Shown in pieces: positions 51,089-59,951 of a DNA stretch of 64,000 nucleotides; the stretch's first letter is position 1, and the number at the start of each line of letters is the position of its first letter. This DNA comes from CBDHGY01 sp965263325. GTDB taxonomy: Bacteria; Pseudomonadota; Alphaproteobacteria; Caulobacterales; Hyphomonadaceae. The DNA lies in contig CBDHGY010000002.1 in the NCBI GenBank assembly GCA_965263325.1, positions 434,001-498,000 of the forward strand, written 5' to 3'. Below the pieces are notes generated by a model that was not told the origin of the DNA, did no database searches, and saw only the letters and a list, made by a program, of their open reading frames with translations. The position numbers and the translations under genes were made by a program.

Positions 51089-52411
51089 ATGCGTTTATCC
51101 AGATTTTTCTTGCCTGTAACCAAGGATGCGCCAGCAGAGGCCTCAATTGTATCACATCAATTGATGCTTCGCGCAGGAATGATGAAGCAAAATTCCGCAG
51201 GCATCTATTCATGGCTGCCACTTGGGTTTCGTGTTCTGAAAAAAATTGAACAGATCGTGCGGGAAGAAATGGATCGCGCCGGAGCTGTTGAGATGCTCAT
51301 GCCAACGATCCAATCAGCAGATTTGTGGAAAGAAACCGGTCGTTACGACGCATATGGGCCGGAGATGCTCCGCATTACTGATCGTCACGAACGAGACATG
51401 CTCTACGGTCCGACAAATGAAGACATGATTACGGATATCTTCCGGACCTATGTAAAGAGCTATAAATCATTACCGCTCAACTTGTATCATATTCAGTGGA
51501 AATTCCGTGACGAGATTCGTCCGCGGTTCGGGGTCATGCGCGGCCGCGAGTTTCTTATGAAGGATGCATATTCTTTCGATATCGATGAGGCGGCAGCGCG
51601 TATCGCCTATCAAAAAATGTTCTGTGCATATTTGAATGCGTTCGACAGAATGGGGTTAACGGCCATTCCTATGCAGGCAGATACAGGCCCCATTGGCGGG
51701 GACCTTAGCCATGAGTTTATTATCCTTGCAGATACGGGTGAAAGCGCAGTGTTCTGTGATGGAAGATTACTTGAAGTGCCTCCGCCGGGGCTCGATCTCG
51801 ATTTTGAGAGTGATCTGACGGGCGAGTTCGAAAAGCGCACCAGCTATTACGCCGCAACAGAAGAAAAACATGATGAGGCCGCCTTCGGTGAAGTGCCGAG
51901 CGGTCATCAAGTTTCAGCCCGCGGAATTGAGGTCGGACATATCTTCTATTTTGGAACGAAGTATTCCGAACCGATGGGAGCGTCTGTTCAAACTGCTGAT
52001 GGGGATGTTTCAACCATCCATGGTGGCAGTTACGGCATTGGCATTTCGCGTTTAGTGGGCGCGGCAATTGAAGCGTGCCATGATGATAATGGGATTGTCT
52101 GGCCGAAATCTATTGCGCCTTTTGATGTCGGACTAATATCAATGCGTCCGGGTGATGAAGCTGTCGCAAGCGCGTGCGATGCTGCGTATGCTGCGCTCGG
52201 AGCAGCAGGCTTCGATACACTCTATGATGAAACTGGTGACCGGGCAGGTGCAAAGTTTGCTCGCATGGATCTCATTGGCCTTCCGTGGCAAATGATCATT
52301 GGCCCGAAAGGTGTCGAGAAGGGCGTGGTCGAGCTGAAAGACCGGGCGAGCGGAGAAAGGGCAGAATTGCCGATTGAGCAAGCCATCGAAAAAATAAAAG
52401 GCAGCGCATGA
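51089..52411 (+). CDS. proS: Prolyl-tRNA synthetase, short form without editing insertion
   Basis: A class II aminoacyl-tRNA synthetase for proline. Motif 1 region around GIYSWLPLGFRVLKKIEQIVREEM, motif 2 FRDEIRPRFGVMRGREFLMKDAYSF, and motif 3 SYGIGISRLVGAAIEA are present, followed by the anticodon-binding domain. With 440 residues it lacks the roughly 180-residue INS editing domain between motifs 2 and 3 of E. coli ProRS, as known for Alphaproteobacteria; clearing of Ala-tRNA-Pro must rely on a free-standing ProXp/YbaK-type protein elsewhere. Its end overlaps lolC by four bases. Confidence 0.96.
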   Translation: MRLSRFFLPVTKDAPAEASIVSHQLMLRAGMMKQNSAGIYSWLPLGFRVLKKIEQIVREEMDRAGAVEMLMPTIQSADLWKETGRYDAYGPEMLRITDRHERDMLYGPTNEDMITDIFRTYVKSYKSLPLNLYHIQWKFRDEIRPRFGVMRGREFLMKDAYSFDIDEAAARIAYQKMFCAYLNAFDRMGLTAIPMQADTGPIGGDLSHEFIILADTGESAVFCDGRLLEVPPPGLDLDFESDLTGEFEKRTSYYAATEEKHDEAAFGEVPSGHQVSARGIEVGHIFYFGTKYSEPMGASVQTADGDVSTIHGGSYGIGISRLVGAAIEACHDDNGIVWPKSIAPFDVGLISMRPGDEAVASACDAAYAALGAAGFDTLYDETGDRAGAKFARMDLIGLPWQMIIGPKGVEKGVVELKDRASGERAELPIEQAIEKIKGSA

Positions 52412-53730
52412 GCGAGCCTATCGCAAATACCAAGCCGTTCGGAACATTCGAGCGTTCGCTCGCCTGGCGTTACCTGCGTGCCCGAAAAGAACATGGCGGT
52501 GTCGCGCTGGTGGCAATCATCAGCTTTATCGGAATTGCGCTGGCGGTGACGGCGCTAATTGTGACGATGTCGATTATGTCGGGGTTTCGCGGAACCCTCC
52601 TTGATACGCTGCTGGGAGGTAAGGGTGAAGTTTACGCTTACGTGCAGCAATACTCTGATGAAGAGAGTGATGGCTTTGCCGACCAAATTCAGCAGCTGGA
52701 CGGTGTGAAATCAGTCCATGGTATGCATGAAGGTCAAGTGCTAGCCAAGCATGACGGAGAGACATTCGGCGCGATTGTTCGTGTTGTGCGCCCGGAGAAT
52801 TTGAGTCTTTATCGCTTCCTTGATGATGACGGCACTCGGGGAATTTTCTCAGCAGAATCTGCTGAAGAGTTGCTCGCGGCGGGCTTTGGAGACGGCCGAA
52901 ATGGTGGCAACAAGATTATTATCGGGCAGTTCCTGGCTTCAAAGCTGAGGGCTTATCCAGGATCAAAAGTGACCCTGATTGGCGAAACCGGGAAAGTGAA
53001 TCCGTTTGGTGCACCAATCCCAACAAAAAAAGATTACATTGTTGCGGGCATATTTCGAACCGGAAATGTCGAGCTTGATCTTGGCTATATCTTTATGCCG
53101 ATGGAGCAGGGCGCATTGTTCTTCGGCCTCAAGAGTGGATACACGCAGCTCGATATTCGGCTAGATGATCCCATGGCAGTTCAGGAGGCGCGGGCACAAA
53201 TCATCGGTGAGTTGGGCAGTATTTTTCAGCTTGGTGATTGGCAAGAGGATCGCCGCGGTTATCTAAACGCACTCGCGATCGAGCGCGCTATGATGCGTTT
53301 GATCATGCTCGTTTTAATTACGATCACCGCTCTAAATATCATCACGGGTGTTGTTATGCTCGTGAAGAACAAGACACGAGATGTGGCTATTTTGCGAACA
53401 ATAGGTGCGTCGCGGGGAACGATAATGCGTGTCTTCGTGATGGTTGGCGCGGTATTAGGAATAGCAGGCGCACTTGTCGGGTTTTTGCTTGGCGTACTTA
53501 TTGTATTGAATATTGGTGCAGTAGAGGCGTTCCTGAATCTCGTAATTCCTGGTGATGGTCAAATATTCGACGCCGAGACTTATGGGCTTGATGGTCTGCC
53601 GGCCATTTTGGATTGGGGAGAAGTTTTGTTCACCACTGGGTGGGCGGTTGCAATGTCTGTTGTGGTGACCCTTTGGCCAGCTTGGCGCGCCGCGCAAATG
53701 GACCCGGTTGAAGCGCTGAGGTTTGAGTGA
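52408..53730 (+). CDS. lolC: Lipoprotein-releasing ABC transporter permease LolC/E type
   Basis: An inner-membrane permease of the LolCDE system, which extracts lipoproteins for transfer to LolA. 440 residues: FERSLAWRYLRARKEHGGVA, a first transmembrane segment (VALVAIISFIGIALAVTALIVTM), a periplasmic domain of about 220 residues, and three C-terminal transmembrane segments with VKNKTRDVAILRTIGASRGTI (coupling helix) and LWPAWRAAQMDPVEALRFE. E. coli has two paralogues, LolC and LolE; only one is here, so it may work as a homodimer (LolF-like). It overlaps proS (ATGA) and lolD. Confidence 0.93.
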   Translation: MSEPIANTKPFGTFERSLAWRYLRARKEHGGVALVAIISFIGIALAVTALIVTMSIMSGFRGTLLDTLLGGKGEVYAYVQQYSDEESDGFADQIQQLDGVKSVHGMHEGQVLAKHDGETFGAIVRVVRPENLSLYRFLDDDGTRGIFSAESAEELLAAGFGDGRNGGNKIIIGQFLASKLRAYPGSKVTLIGETGKVNPFGAPIPTKKDYIVAGIFRTGNVELDLGYIFMPMEQGALFFGLKSGYTQLDIRLDDPMAVQEARAQIIGELGSIFQLGDWQEDRRGYLNALAIERAMMRLIMLVLITITALNIITGVVMLVKNKTRDVAILRTIGASRGTIMRVFVMVGAVLGIAGALVGFLLGVLIVLNIGAVEAFLNLVIPGDGQIFDAETYGLDGLPAILDWGEVLFTTGWAVAMSVVVTLWPAWRAAQMDPVEALRFE

Positions 53731-54413
53731 TGGGCGCAGTGCTTGAACTGAAAGGCGTTAGCCGCACTTACCAATCGGGCGGCGGGGATCTCGTTGTTCT
53801 TGATGGTGCGGATATAGCTCTGAACGCAGGCGAGCTAGTAGGTCTGGTCGGGCCGTCGGGTTCAGGCAAGTCTACACTGCTTCATTTAGCAGGTCTGCTG
53901 GAGCCGCCGGATGCCGGCCAAGTCATTCTTGAAGGCATTGATTGTCATTCGCTTACAGACCGCGAGCGCACGCTGCTCCGCCGTCAAAAACTAGGCTTTG
54001 TGTACCAATTCCATCATCTTTTGCCGGAATTCAACGCACTAGATAATATTGCAATGCCGCTCATGATTGATGGGGGTGATAGGGACGCCGCCCGTGCAAA
54101 AGCGTCCGCCCTTCTGGACGAAATGGGTCTCGGCGACCGCGGCCATCATCAGCCGGGCCAGCTTTCAGGGGGTGAGCAACAACGCGTTGCGATTGCACGA
54201 GCTCTGGCAAATGATCCTCGATTGGTGATTGCTGACGAACCAACAGGTAATCTTGATCCTGGCACCACCGAACGCGTTTTTGCGACACTTATCAAAATGG
54301 TGCGAAGTGAAGGTGCGGCGGTGCTTGTCGCGACCCATAATATGGCGCTGACGACCCACATGGACCGGGTGCTCACATTACAAGACGGAAAACTCGTGGA
54401 TTTCAAAGGTTGA
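53730..54413 (+). CDS. lolD: Lipoprotein-releasing ABC transporter ATP-binding protein
   Basis: The ATPase of LolCDE, 227 residues from the ATG at 53730 (a GTG at 53727 is also in frame). Walker A GPSGSGKST, Q-loop FVYQFHHLLPEFNALDNIAMP (typical of the LolD/MacB group), signature LSGGEQQRVAIARAL, Walker B LVIADEPTGNLDP, and the His switch VATHNMAL are present. The start overlaps the last base of the lolC stop. Followed by a 53-base gap to dnaE. Confidence 0.95.
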   Translation: MGAVLELKGVSRTYQSGGGDLVVLDGADIALNAGELVGLVGPSGSGKSTLLHLAGLLEPPDAGQVILEGIDCHSLTDRERTLLRRQKLGFVYQFHHLLPEFNALDNIAMPLMIDGGDRDAARAKASALLDEMGLGDRGHHQPGQLSGGEQQRVAIARALANDPRLVIADEPTGNLDPGTTERVFATLIKMVRSEGAAVLVATHNMALTTHMDRVLTLQDGKLVDFKG

Positions 54414-54466
54414 GGCTTCACGATGCGCGCGTGACGTCGCACACTCCTATCTTAGGAGATTGATAC

Positions 54467-57400
54467 GTGACCGATTCGCCTTTTGTACATCTGGCAGTGC
54501 GTTCAAGTTATTCATTGCTTGAGAGCATGATCACAACCAAAAAGCTCGCCGCGTGGCTGGAAGCGCAAGACATGCCAGCGGTTGCGGTCACAGACCGAAA
54601 TAACCTTTATGGCGCGCTAGAAATGTCAGAGGCATTGTCGGCGGCAGGTATTCAACCGATCATGGCATGTTGCTTTGACGTTTGGGATGGTGCCCCGAAA
54701 AGTGAACCGACGAGACTTTCGCTATATGCACAGAACGAGCAGGGCTATGCACGCCTCTTAGAGCTCTCATCCGCCGCGTACATTGAGACGACTGACGGCG
54801 TGCCGCGTTTGCATAGAGATCACGTATTCGAAAAAACCGGGGGGCTGATAGTCTTAACGGGAGGTGTTGAAGGCCTCGTAGGATCACTCGCCGCGCGTGG
54901 AAAAATCGATGAGGCACGGCGCGTGCTTGAAGCATTGAAAGATGCCTATCCAGATCGCTGCTATGTCGAAATCACGCGCCATGGCGGTAATTTAGAAATT
55001 TCGGCAGAGGCTGTCCTGATTGATCTCGCCTATGAATTGGGACTTCCCCTTGTGGCAACACATGATGCCCGGTTCTTGAATGGCGGTGATGCTGGTGCGC
55101 ATGATGCGCTAATGTGTATCCGAAATGGTGAATACCTTGGCCAGGAAGATCGCCAAAAAGTTGCGCCCAGTCAGTATCTCAAGACCGCGGAAGAAATGTG
55201 CGAGCTCTTTGCCGACTTGCCCGAGGCGATCGAGAACACGCTCGCGATAGCCAGGCGCTGCGCGATCAAGGCAGAGACACATAAGCCGATTTTGCCGAGC
55301 TTTGCGCAGAAGGATAAGTCAGAGGCGGAGGCGCTTCATGAAATCGCCAAACAGGGTTTAGAGCGCAGGCTACAAGAAGCAGACAAGCTGTATGCAGAGC
55401 GCGATGAATATTTTGAGCGTCTGGATTATGAGCTGAGCATTATCGAAGGCATGGGGTTCCCGGGCTACTTCTTGATTGTTGCAGATTTTATCAAATGGTC
55501 CAAGGAGCAGGACATACCCGTCGGGCCAGGACGAGGATCAGGTGCAGGGTCACTCGTGGCGTGGTCGCTACTGATCACCGATCTCGACCCCTTACGGTTC
55601 GACTTGCTCTTTGAGCGTTTCCTGAATCCGGAACGTGTTTCAATGCCGGATTTTGACATCGACTTCTGCCAGGAACGCCGGAGTGAAGTGATCCGATATG
55701 TTCGAGATAAATACGGCGCTGACAGTGTGGCTATGATCATCACATTTGGCACATTGCAAGCAAAGGCTGTTGTGCGCGATGTTGGGCGTGTCATGCAGAT
55801 GCCTTATGGGCAGGTCGACCGGCTTGCCAAGCTTATTCCCTTCAATCCTGCCAATCCACCAAAGCTCGAAGATGCGATCGCGGATGAACCAAAATTTGAT
55901 GAGGAAATCGACAAGGATTCACGCGTACGCGAATTGCTAGATATCGCGCTTGCGCTCGAAGGACTTTATCGAAATGCGGGCACACACGCCGCCGGTGTGG
56001 TGATTGGTGATCGTCCTCTTCAGGAAATTGTCCCACTGTACGCAGACCCTCGAGCAGAGCTGCCTGCTACGCAGTTCAACATGAAGTGGGCGGAAAAAGC
56101 CGGGCTCGTTAAGTTTGACTTTCTTGGGCTGAAAACACTGACGGTTATTGACCGCGCGTTGAAGTTTATTCGGCGCGATGGGCGCGATGTTGGGCCCGAA
56201 TGGCGAAGTTTCGACGACGAAGCCACTTATGAGCTGATGGCGTCTGGCGCGACCCTGGGAGTGTTCCAACTAGAGGGTGCAGGAATGCGCGATACGCTAA
56301 AGCGTATCAAGCCTAGTAACATTGAGGATGTGATAGCGATCATATCGCTTTATCGCCCCGGTCCGATGGACAATATCCCGGTATTCGCTGCCGGTAAGGA
56401 GGATCCCTCAACAGTTACCTATCAGCATCCATCATTAAAGCCGATCCTGGAAGCAACTTATGGCGTGCCAGTTTATCAGGAACAGGTTATGCGGATGGCT
56501 CAGGAAATCGCCGGCTACAGCCTTGGAGAGGCGGATTTGCTTCGCCGTGCGATGGGTAAAAAGATTGCATCTGAGATGGATGCCCAGCGCATTCGTTTTG
56601 TGTCAGGTGCCAAAGACGTTCAGGGCATCGAGCCGAATCTTGCAAATAGCATTTTTGACACGATGGCGAAGTTTGCCGGGTACGGTTTCAATAAGTCTCA
56701 CGCAGCAGCATACGCCGTTATCGGTTATCACACCGCCTATCTGAAAACCCACTTTCCTGTCGAGTTTCTCGCTGCTTCGATGAGCCTCGACATCGGAAAT
56801 ACGGACAAACTAGCGGCATTCTTCATGGATGCGCGCAAACTCGGCGTGAAAGTCCTTGCGCCGTGTGTGAACTCCGCGACGCCAGACTTTGATGTTCGTG
56901 ACGGATCGGTCGTTTATGCCTTGGGCGCGTTAAAGGGGGTTGGCCTTGAAGCGATGCGATCTCTTCAAGAAGAACGTGATAAATCTGGAGAGTTCAAGGA
57001 TCTTAATGACTTCGCAGATCGGGTAGATCCGCGCGCGATTAATAAGAAGTGCCTGGAACAACTGGCACGAGCGGGCGCGTTTGACGTCTTGGAGACCAAC
57101 CGCGCACGCACGCTTGCATCAGCGCCAATGCTTGCATCAATGGCGGCGAGCGCAGAGGCGGATCGGGCTGGCGGACAGGGCGGCTTGTTTGGAGATTCTG
57201 AACCCGCCATTCGGGTAAATCTGCCCTCTGCACCTGCATGGAATTCTCAAACAAAGCTCGATCATGAGTTCAAATCGATCGGATTCTACTTTTCAGGTCA
57301 TCCGCTTGATGATGTGCTGGACGGTATTGACGAGAGCCGTATCACTCTTGCGATGGATCTTGAGGAGAATGCCGAAAACGACAAACCGCTTGAACTCATC

Positions 57401-57895
57401 GGCGTCGTTCGCAAGCGTGATGAACGGCCTTCTCGAAATGGTGGAAAATTTGCGTTTATCACACTGTCTGACCCTACCGGGGAGATCGAACTCATTGTTC
57501 AGCCCGAAATGCTTTATGACGTACGAGAGAGCCTCGACCCGGGTTCGCAAGTAAAAGTCACTGTGAAGGTCCGGAAAAATGGCGATGAGATCCGTCTGTC
57601 GGCCATGACTGTGGAGGAACTGTCGCGCGCAAAAATCGGAAGACGCACAAAAGCCCTCCGAGTCCGCCTCGCACACGGCAGTGATCCAGCCGATATCGCG
57701 TCGATTGCTCAGCGCCTAAAGACTGTTCCGGGTAATGAACGCGGCGAAATTTACCTCGAAATGCCAACCAAAACTGGCGAAATCGTCATTATTCAGCTTC
57801 CAGAGACATACTCGACAAATCTAGCCGCGCGACAGGCCCTCAAGGATGCATCCGGCGTGGAGCAGGTCGTGGACGGCGAAAGCATTGCCGCTTAA
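54467..57895 (+). CDS. dnaE: DNA polymerase III subunit alpha
   Basis: The main replicative polymerase, 1142 residues. The N-terminal PHP domain (VHLAVRSSYSLLESM, AVTDRNNLYGA) is followed by the polymerase core with GPGRGSGAGSLVAW and catalytic Asp395 and Asp397 in MPDFDIDFCQER. The fingers have SLYRPGPMDNIP and YGFNKSHAAAYAVIGYHTAYLK. A consensus sliding-clamp-binding motif QGGLF lies at residues 904-908, and an OB-fold domain (LIGVVRKRDERPSRNG) follows. The start is GTG with AGGAG eight bases upstream. It is the DnaE1 type, not the ImuB-associated DnaE2. Confidence 0.97.
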   Translation: MTDSPFVHLAVRSSYSLLESMITTKKLAAWLEAQDMPAVAVTDRNNLYGALEMSEALSAAGIQPIMACCFDVWDGAPKSEPTRLSLYAQNEQGYARLLELSSAAYIETTDGVPRLHRDHVFEKTGGLIVLTGGVEGLVGSLAARGKIDEARRVLEALKDAYPDRCYVEITRHGGNLEISAEAVLIDLAYELGLPLVATHDARFLNGGDAGAHDALMCIRNGEYLGQEDRQKVAPSQYLKTAEEMCELFADLPEAIENTLAIARRCAIKAETHKPILPSFAQKDKSEAEALHEIAKQGLERRLQEADKLYAERDEYFERLDYELSIIEGMGFPGYFLIVADFIKWSKEQDIPVGPGRGSGAGSLVAWSLLITDLDPLRFDLLFERFLNPERVSMPDFDIDFCQERRSEVIRYVRDKYGADSVAMIITFGTLQAKAVVRDVGRVMQMPYGQVDRLAKLIPFNPANPPKLEDAIADEPKFDEEIDKDSRVRELLDIALALEGLYRNAGTHAAGVVIGDRPLQEIVPLYADPRAELPATQFNMKWAEKAGLVKFDFLGLKTLTVIDRALKFIRRDGRDVGPEWRSFDDEATYELMASGATLGVFQLEGAGMRDTLKRIKPSNIEDVIAIISLYRPGPMDNIPVFAAGKEDPSTVTYQHPSLKPILEATYGVPVYQEQVMRMAQEIAGYSLGEADLLRRAMGKKIASEMDAQRIRFVSGAKDVQGIEPNLANSIFDTMAKFAGYGFNKSHAAAYAVIGYHTAYLKTHFPVEFLAASMSLDIGNTDKLAAFFMDARKLGVKVLAPCVNSATPDFDVRDGSVVYALGALKGVGLEAMRSLQEERDKSGEFKDLNDFADRVDPRAINKKCLEQLARAGAFDVLETNRARTLASAPMLASMAASAEADRAGGQGGLFGDSEPAIRVNLPSAPAWNSQTKLDHEFKSIGFYFSGHPLDDVLDGIDESRITLAMDLEENAENDKPLELIGVVRKRDERPSRNGGKFAFITLSDPTGEIELIVQPEMLYDVRESLDPGSQVKVTVKVRKNGDEIRLSAMTVEELSRAKIGRRTKALRVRLAHGSDPADIASIAQRLKTVPGNERGEIYLEMPTKTGEIVIIQLPETYSTNLAARQALKDASGVEQVVDGESIAA

Positions 57896-57932
57896 CGGAC
57901 CCAAGGCGCTGTGCTGGCGTTAATTGCGGCTG

Positions 57933-57960
57933 TTGCAATACAGACCAAAAGATGTATACC
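57933..57960 (+). promoter_or_regulatory. Candidate rpsB promoter with GC-rich discriminator
   Basis: TTGCAA (57933-57938) and TATACC (57955-57960) are 16 bases apart. The bases after the -10, GCGCGC, form a GC-rich discriminator of the kind linked with stringent control of translation genes. The predicted start, about 57967, lies just before the leader structure. Confidence 0.5.
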
Positions 57961-57976
57961 GCGCGCTTATTCCGAC

Positions 57977-58047
57977 ATGCGGGCTCATCCGGTGCCGGTT
58001 TCGCATTTTGTGAGGCTGGTTTCCCCCCGCATCGTCCAACCGGATGG
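57977..58047 (+). ncRNA. Structured rpsB leader (putative S2-responsive pseudoknot)
   Basis: Three helices can form in the order a-b-H-a'-b'. Helix a: ATGCGGG (57977-57983) with CCCGCAT (58026-58032). Helix b: CATCCGGT (57986-57993) with ACCGGATG (58039-58046). H: a 12-bp hairpin, 57994-58005 with 58009-58020, five pairs being G:U. Helices a and b interlock as an H-type pseudoknot, and b' runs into the Shine-Dalgarno GGAG (58046-58049). Leaders that bind S2 and control rpsB are known in other proteobacteria. That this one does so is inference from position and folding, checked by eye only. Confidence 0.5.
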
Positions 58048-58059
58048 AGAAAATTAGAT

Positions 58060-58884
58060 ATGGCATTGCCTGAATTCACAATGCGTCAGTTGCTTGAGGC
58101 TGGCGTACACTTTGGTCACCAGACCCACCGCTGGAATCCCAAGATGAAACAGTTCATCTATGGAGAGCGTTCCAAAATCCACATTATGGACTTGTCCAAA
58201 ACGGTCCCACTTCTGCACCAGGCGCTTGTTCAGGTACGTGATACCGTGGCGAATGGCGGCCGTGTGCTGTTTGTTGGTACGAAACGCCAGGCGTCACAGC
58301 CAATCGCTGAGGCAGCTCAGCGCTGCGCGCAATACTACATGAACCATCGTTGGCTTGGTGGTACGCTAACCAATTGGAAGACCGTTTCAAATTCGATCAA
58401 GCGCCTTAAAGACCTAAATGCAATGTTTGAGGGCAATGGCGGCGAAGGTCTTACAAAAAAAGAACTTTTGAACCTTGAGCGCGAGCGGGACAAATTGGAG
58501 CGCGCGCTCGGCGGCATTTCCAATATGGGCGGCCTCCCGAGCTTGATATTCGTCGTTGACGTCAACAAGGAAGCGATTGCGCTTCAGGAAGCTCGCAAGC
58601 TCGGCATTCCAGTGGTCGCCGTCGTCGATACGAATTGCGATCCAGACGCTGTTGATTTCCCGTTCCCCGGTAACGACGATGCCGCTCGTGCAATTTCACT
58701 TTACTGCAACCTGATTGCTGATGCAGTGATGGATGGGCTTGCGGAATCAGCTGCAGGCCTTGATATCGATCTTGGTGAAATGGCTGATGTGGACGCAATA
58801 GCTGAGGCAGACGTTGCTGCTGCAGATGCGGCGGTTGCAGAAGCGGAAGCTGAAACTACATCAGAGACACCCGCCGAAAGCTAG
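58060..58884 (+). CDS. rpsB: 30S ribosomal protein S2
   Basis: 274 residues. MRQLLEAGVHFGHQTHRWNPKM, the coiled-coil region (ELLNLERERDKLERAL), MGGLPSLIFVVDVNKE, and IPVVAVVDTNCDPD are standard S2 blocks. The C-terminal tail after residue 235 is acidic and Ala-rich (DVDAIAEADVAAADAAVAEA), common in alphaproteobacterial S2. The frame is open upstream from 57952, but that region is the structured leader; GGAG ten bases before the ATG at 58060 and the conserved N-terminus MALPEFTMR decide the start. tsf follows after 37 bases. Confidence 0.97.
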   Translation: MALPEFTMRQLLEAGVHFGHQTHRWNPKMKQFIYGERSKIHIMDLSKTVPLLHQALVQVRDTVANGGRVLFVGTKRQASQPIAEAAQRCAQYYMNHRWLGGTLTNWKTVSNSIKRLKDLNAMFEGNGGEGLTKKELLNLERERDKLERALGGISNMGGLPSLIFVVDVNKEAIALQEARKLGIPVVAVVDTNCDPDAVDFPFPGNDDAARAISLYCNLIADAVMDGLAESAAGLDIDLGEMADVDAIAEADVAAADAAVAEAEAETTSETPAES

Positions 58885-58921
58885 ATCGGCAAACTGAAAG
58901 CAAACAGAAGGAAGTAACGAG

Positions 58922-59854
58922 ATGGCCCAGATTACTGCTGCCCTCGTAAAGGAACTGCGCGAAAGCACTGGCGCAGGCATGATGGATGCCAAAAAGGCGC
59001 TCGTGGAATCAGATGGCGATATGGAAGCCGCTGTTGATTGGTTGCGTGCTAAAGGTTTGTCCAAAGCAGCGAAGAAGTCTGGCCGCACGGCGGCAGACGG
59101 TCTCGTTGCAGCCGTCGTGTCCGATGATGGTAAAAATGGCACATTGGTCGAACTCAACGCAGAAACTGACTTCGTTGCGCGGAATGAGCAATTCCAAGAG
59201 GCACTTCGGAAAATTGCAGCTGTTGCGCTAACAACAGATGGTTCAACCGAAGGCCTCGCTGGCGCAGCTGCACCCGAAGGTGACGGCACTGTCGAAGATA
59301 TGATCAAGCGTATGGTTGCAACCATCGGCGAGAATATGTCTCTTCGCCGGACAGCTAAACTGAGCGTTGATGCTGGTGCTGTCACGTCTTACATGCACAG
59401 CCCGGTGGTTGACGGTCTTGGCAAGATCGGTGTGATTGTCGCTCTTCAATCAGATGCTGACGCGAATAAGCTTGGTGAAGTTGGCAAAAAAGTAGCGATG
59501 CACATCGCAGCAACGTCCCCAGCAGCTGCGACGGTGGACGATTTGGATCCAGAGCTGGTTGAGAAGGAAAAAACTTTCTTAACGGAACAAGCCCGCGAAT
59601 CCGGCAAGCCTGAGAACATTATTGAGAATATGATCAAAGGCCGGATCAAGAAGTACTTCAAAGAAGTGGTGCTTGTTGAGCAGCAATTCGTGATGAACCC
59701 GGACCAGACGGTTGCACAATTCCTTGAAGAAGAGGGCAAAGCAGCCGGGTCTGAAATCAAACTTGCTGGTTTCGCGCGATATGCGCTTGGCGAAGGCATC
59801 GAGAAGAAAGAAGAAGACTTCGCTGCCGAGGTTGCCGCTGCAACTGGCGGATAA
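58922..59854 (+). CDS. tsf: Elongation factor Ts
   Basis: The nucleotide exchange factor of EF-Tu, 310 residues. The N-terminal UBA-like domain ITAALVKELRESTGAGMMDAKKAL, the TDFVARNEQF signature (contacts the EF-Tu Mg site), and the C-terminal repeats (NPDQTVAQFLEEE, IKLAGFARYALGEGI) are present. AGGAA before the ATG. Followed by a strong hairpin in the gap before pyrH. Confidence 0.97.
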   Translation: MAQITAALVKELRESTGAGMMDAKKALVESDGDMEAAVDWLRAKGLSKAAKKSGRTAADGLVAAVVSDDGKNGTLVELNAETDFVARNEQFQEALRKIAAVALTTDGSTEGLAGAAAPEGDGTVEDMIKRMVATIGENMSLRRTAKLSVDAGAVTSYMHSPVVDGLGKIGVIVALQSDADANKLGEVGKKVAMHIAATSPAAATVDDLDPELVEKEKTFLTEQARESGKPENIIENMIKGRIKKYFKEVVLVEQQFVMNPDQTVAQFLEEEGKAAGSEIKLAGFARYALGEGIEKKEEDFAAEVAAATGG

Positions 59855-59877
59855 TCTGTACAAAATCAGAAAATTGC

Positions 59878-59905
59878 TCCCGGCTGTCATGACAGGCAGC
59901 CGGGA
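59878..59905 (+). terminator. Strong hairpin between tsf and pyrH
   Basis: TCCCGGCTG (59878-59886) and CAGCCGGGA (59897-59905) form a perfect 9-bp GC-rich stem with a 10-base loop. No T tract follows (ATCCTATAG), so it is not a classical terminator. It could cause partial termination, pausing or RNA processing that separates the translation genes rpsB-tsf from pyrH-frr and the lipid genes. Confidence 0.45.
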
Positions 59906-59951
59906 ATCCTATAGATGGGCGATGCAGTTTTAGCGGAGCGCGCATAGACCC

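Noticed and set aside
57952..58059. Upstream in-frame extension of rpsB starting MYTARLF
   Set aside because: It overlaps the -10 region and structured leader, lacks a ribosome site, and the S2 N-terminus is MALPEF at 58060.
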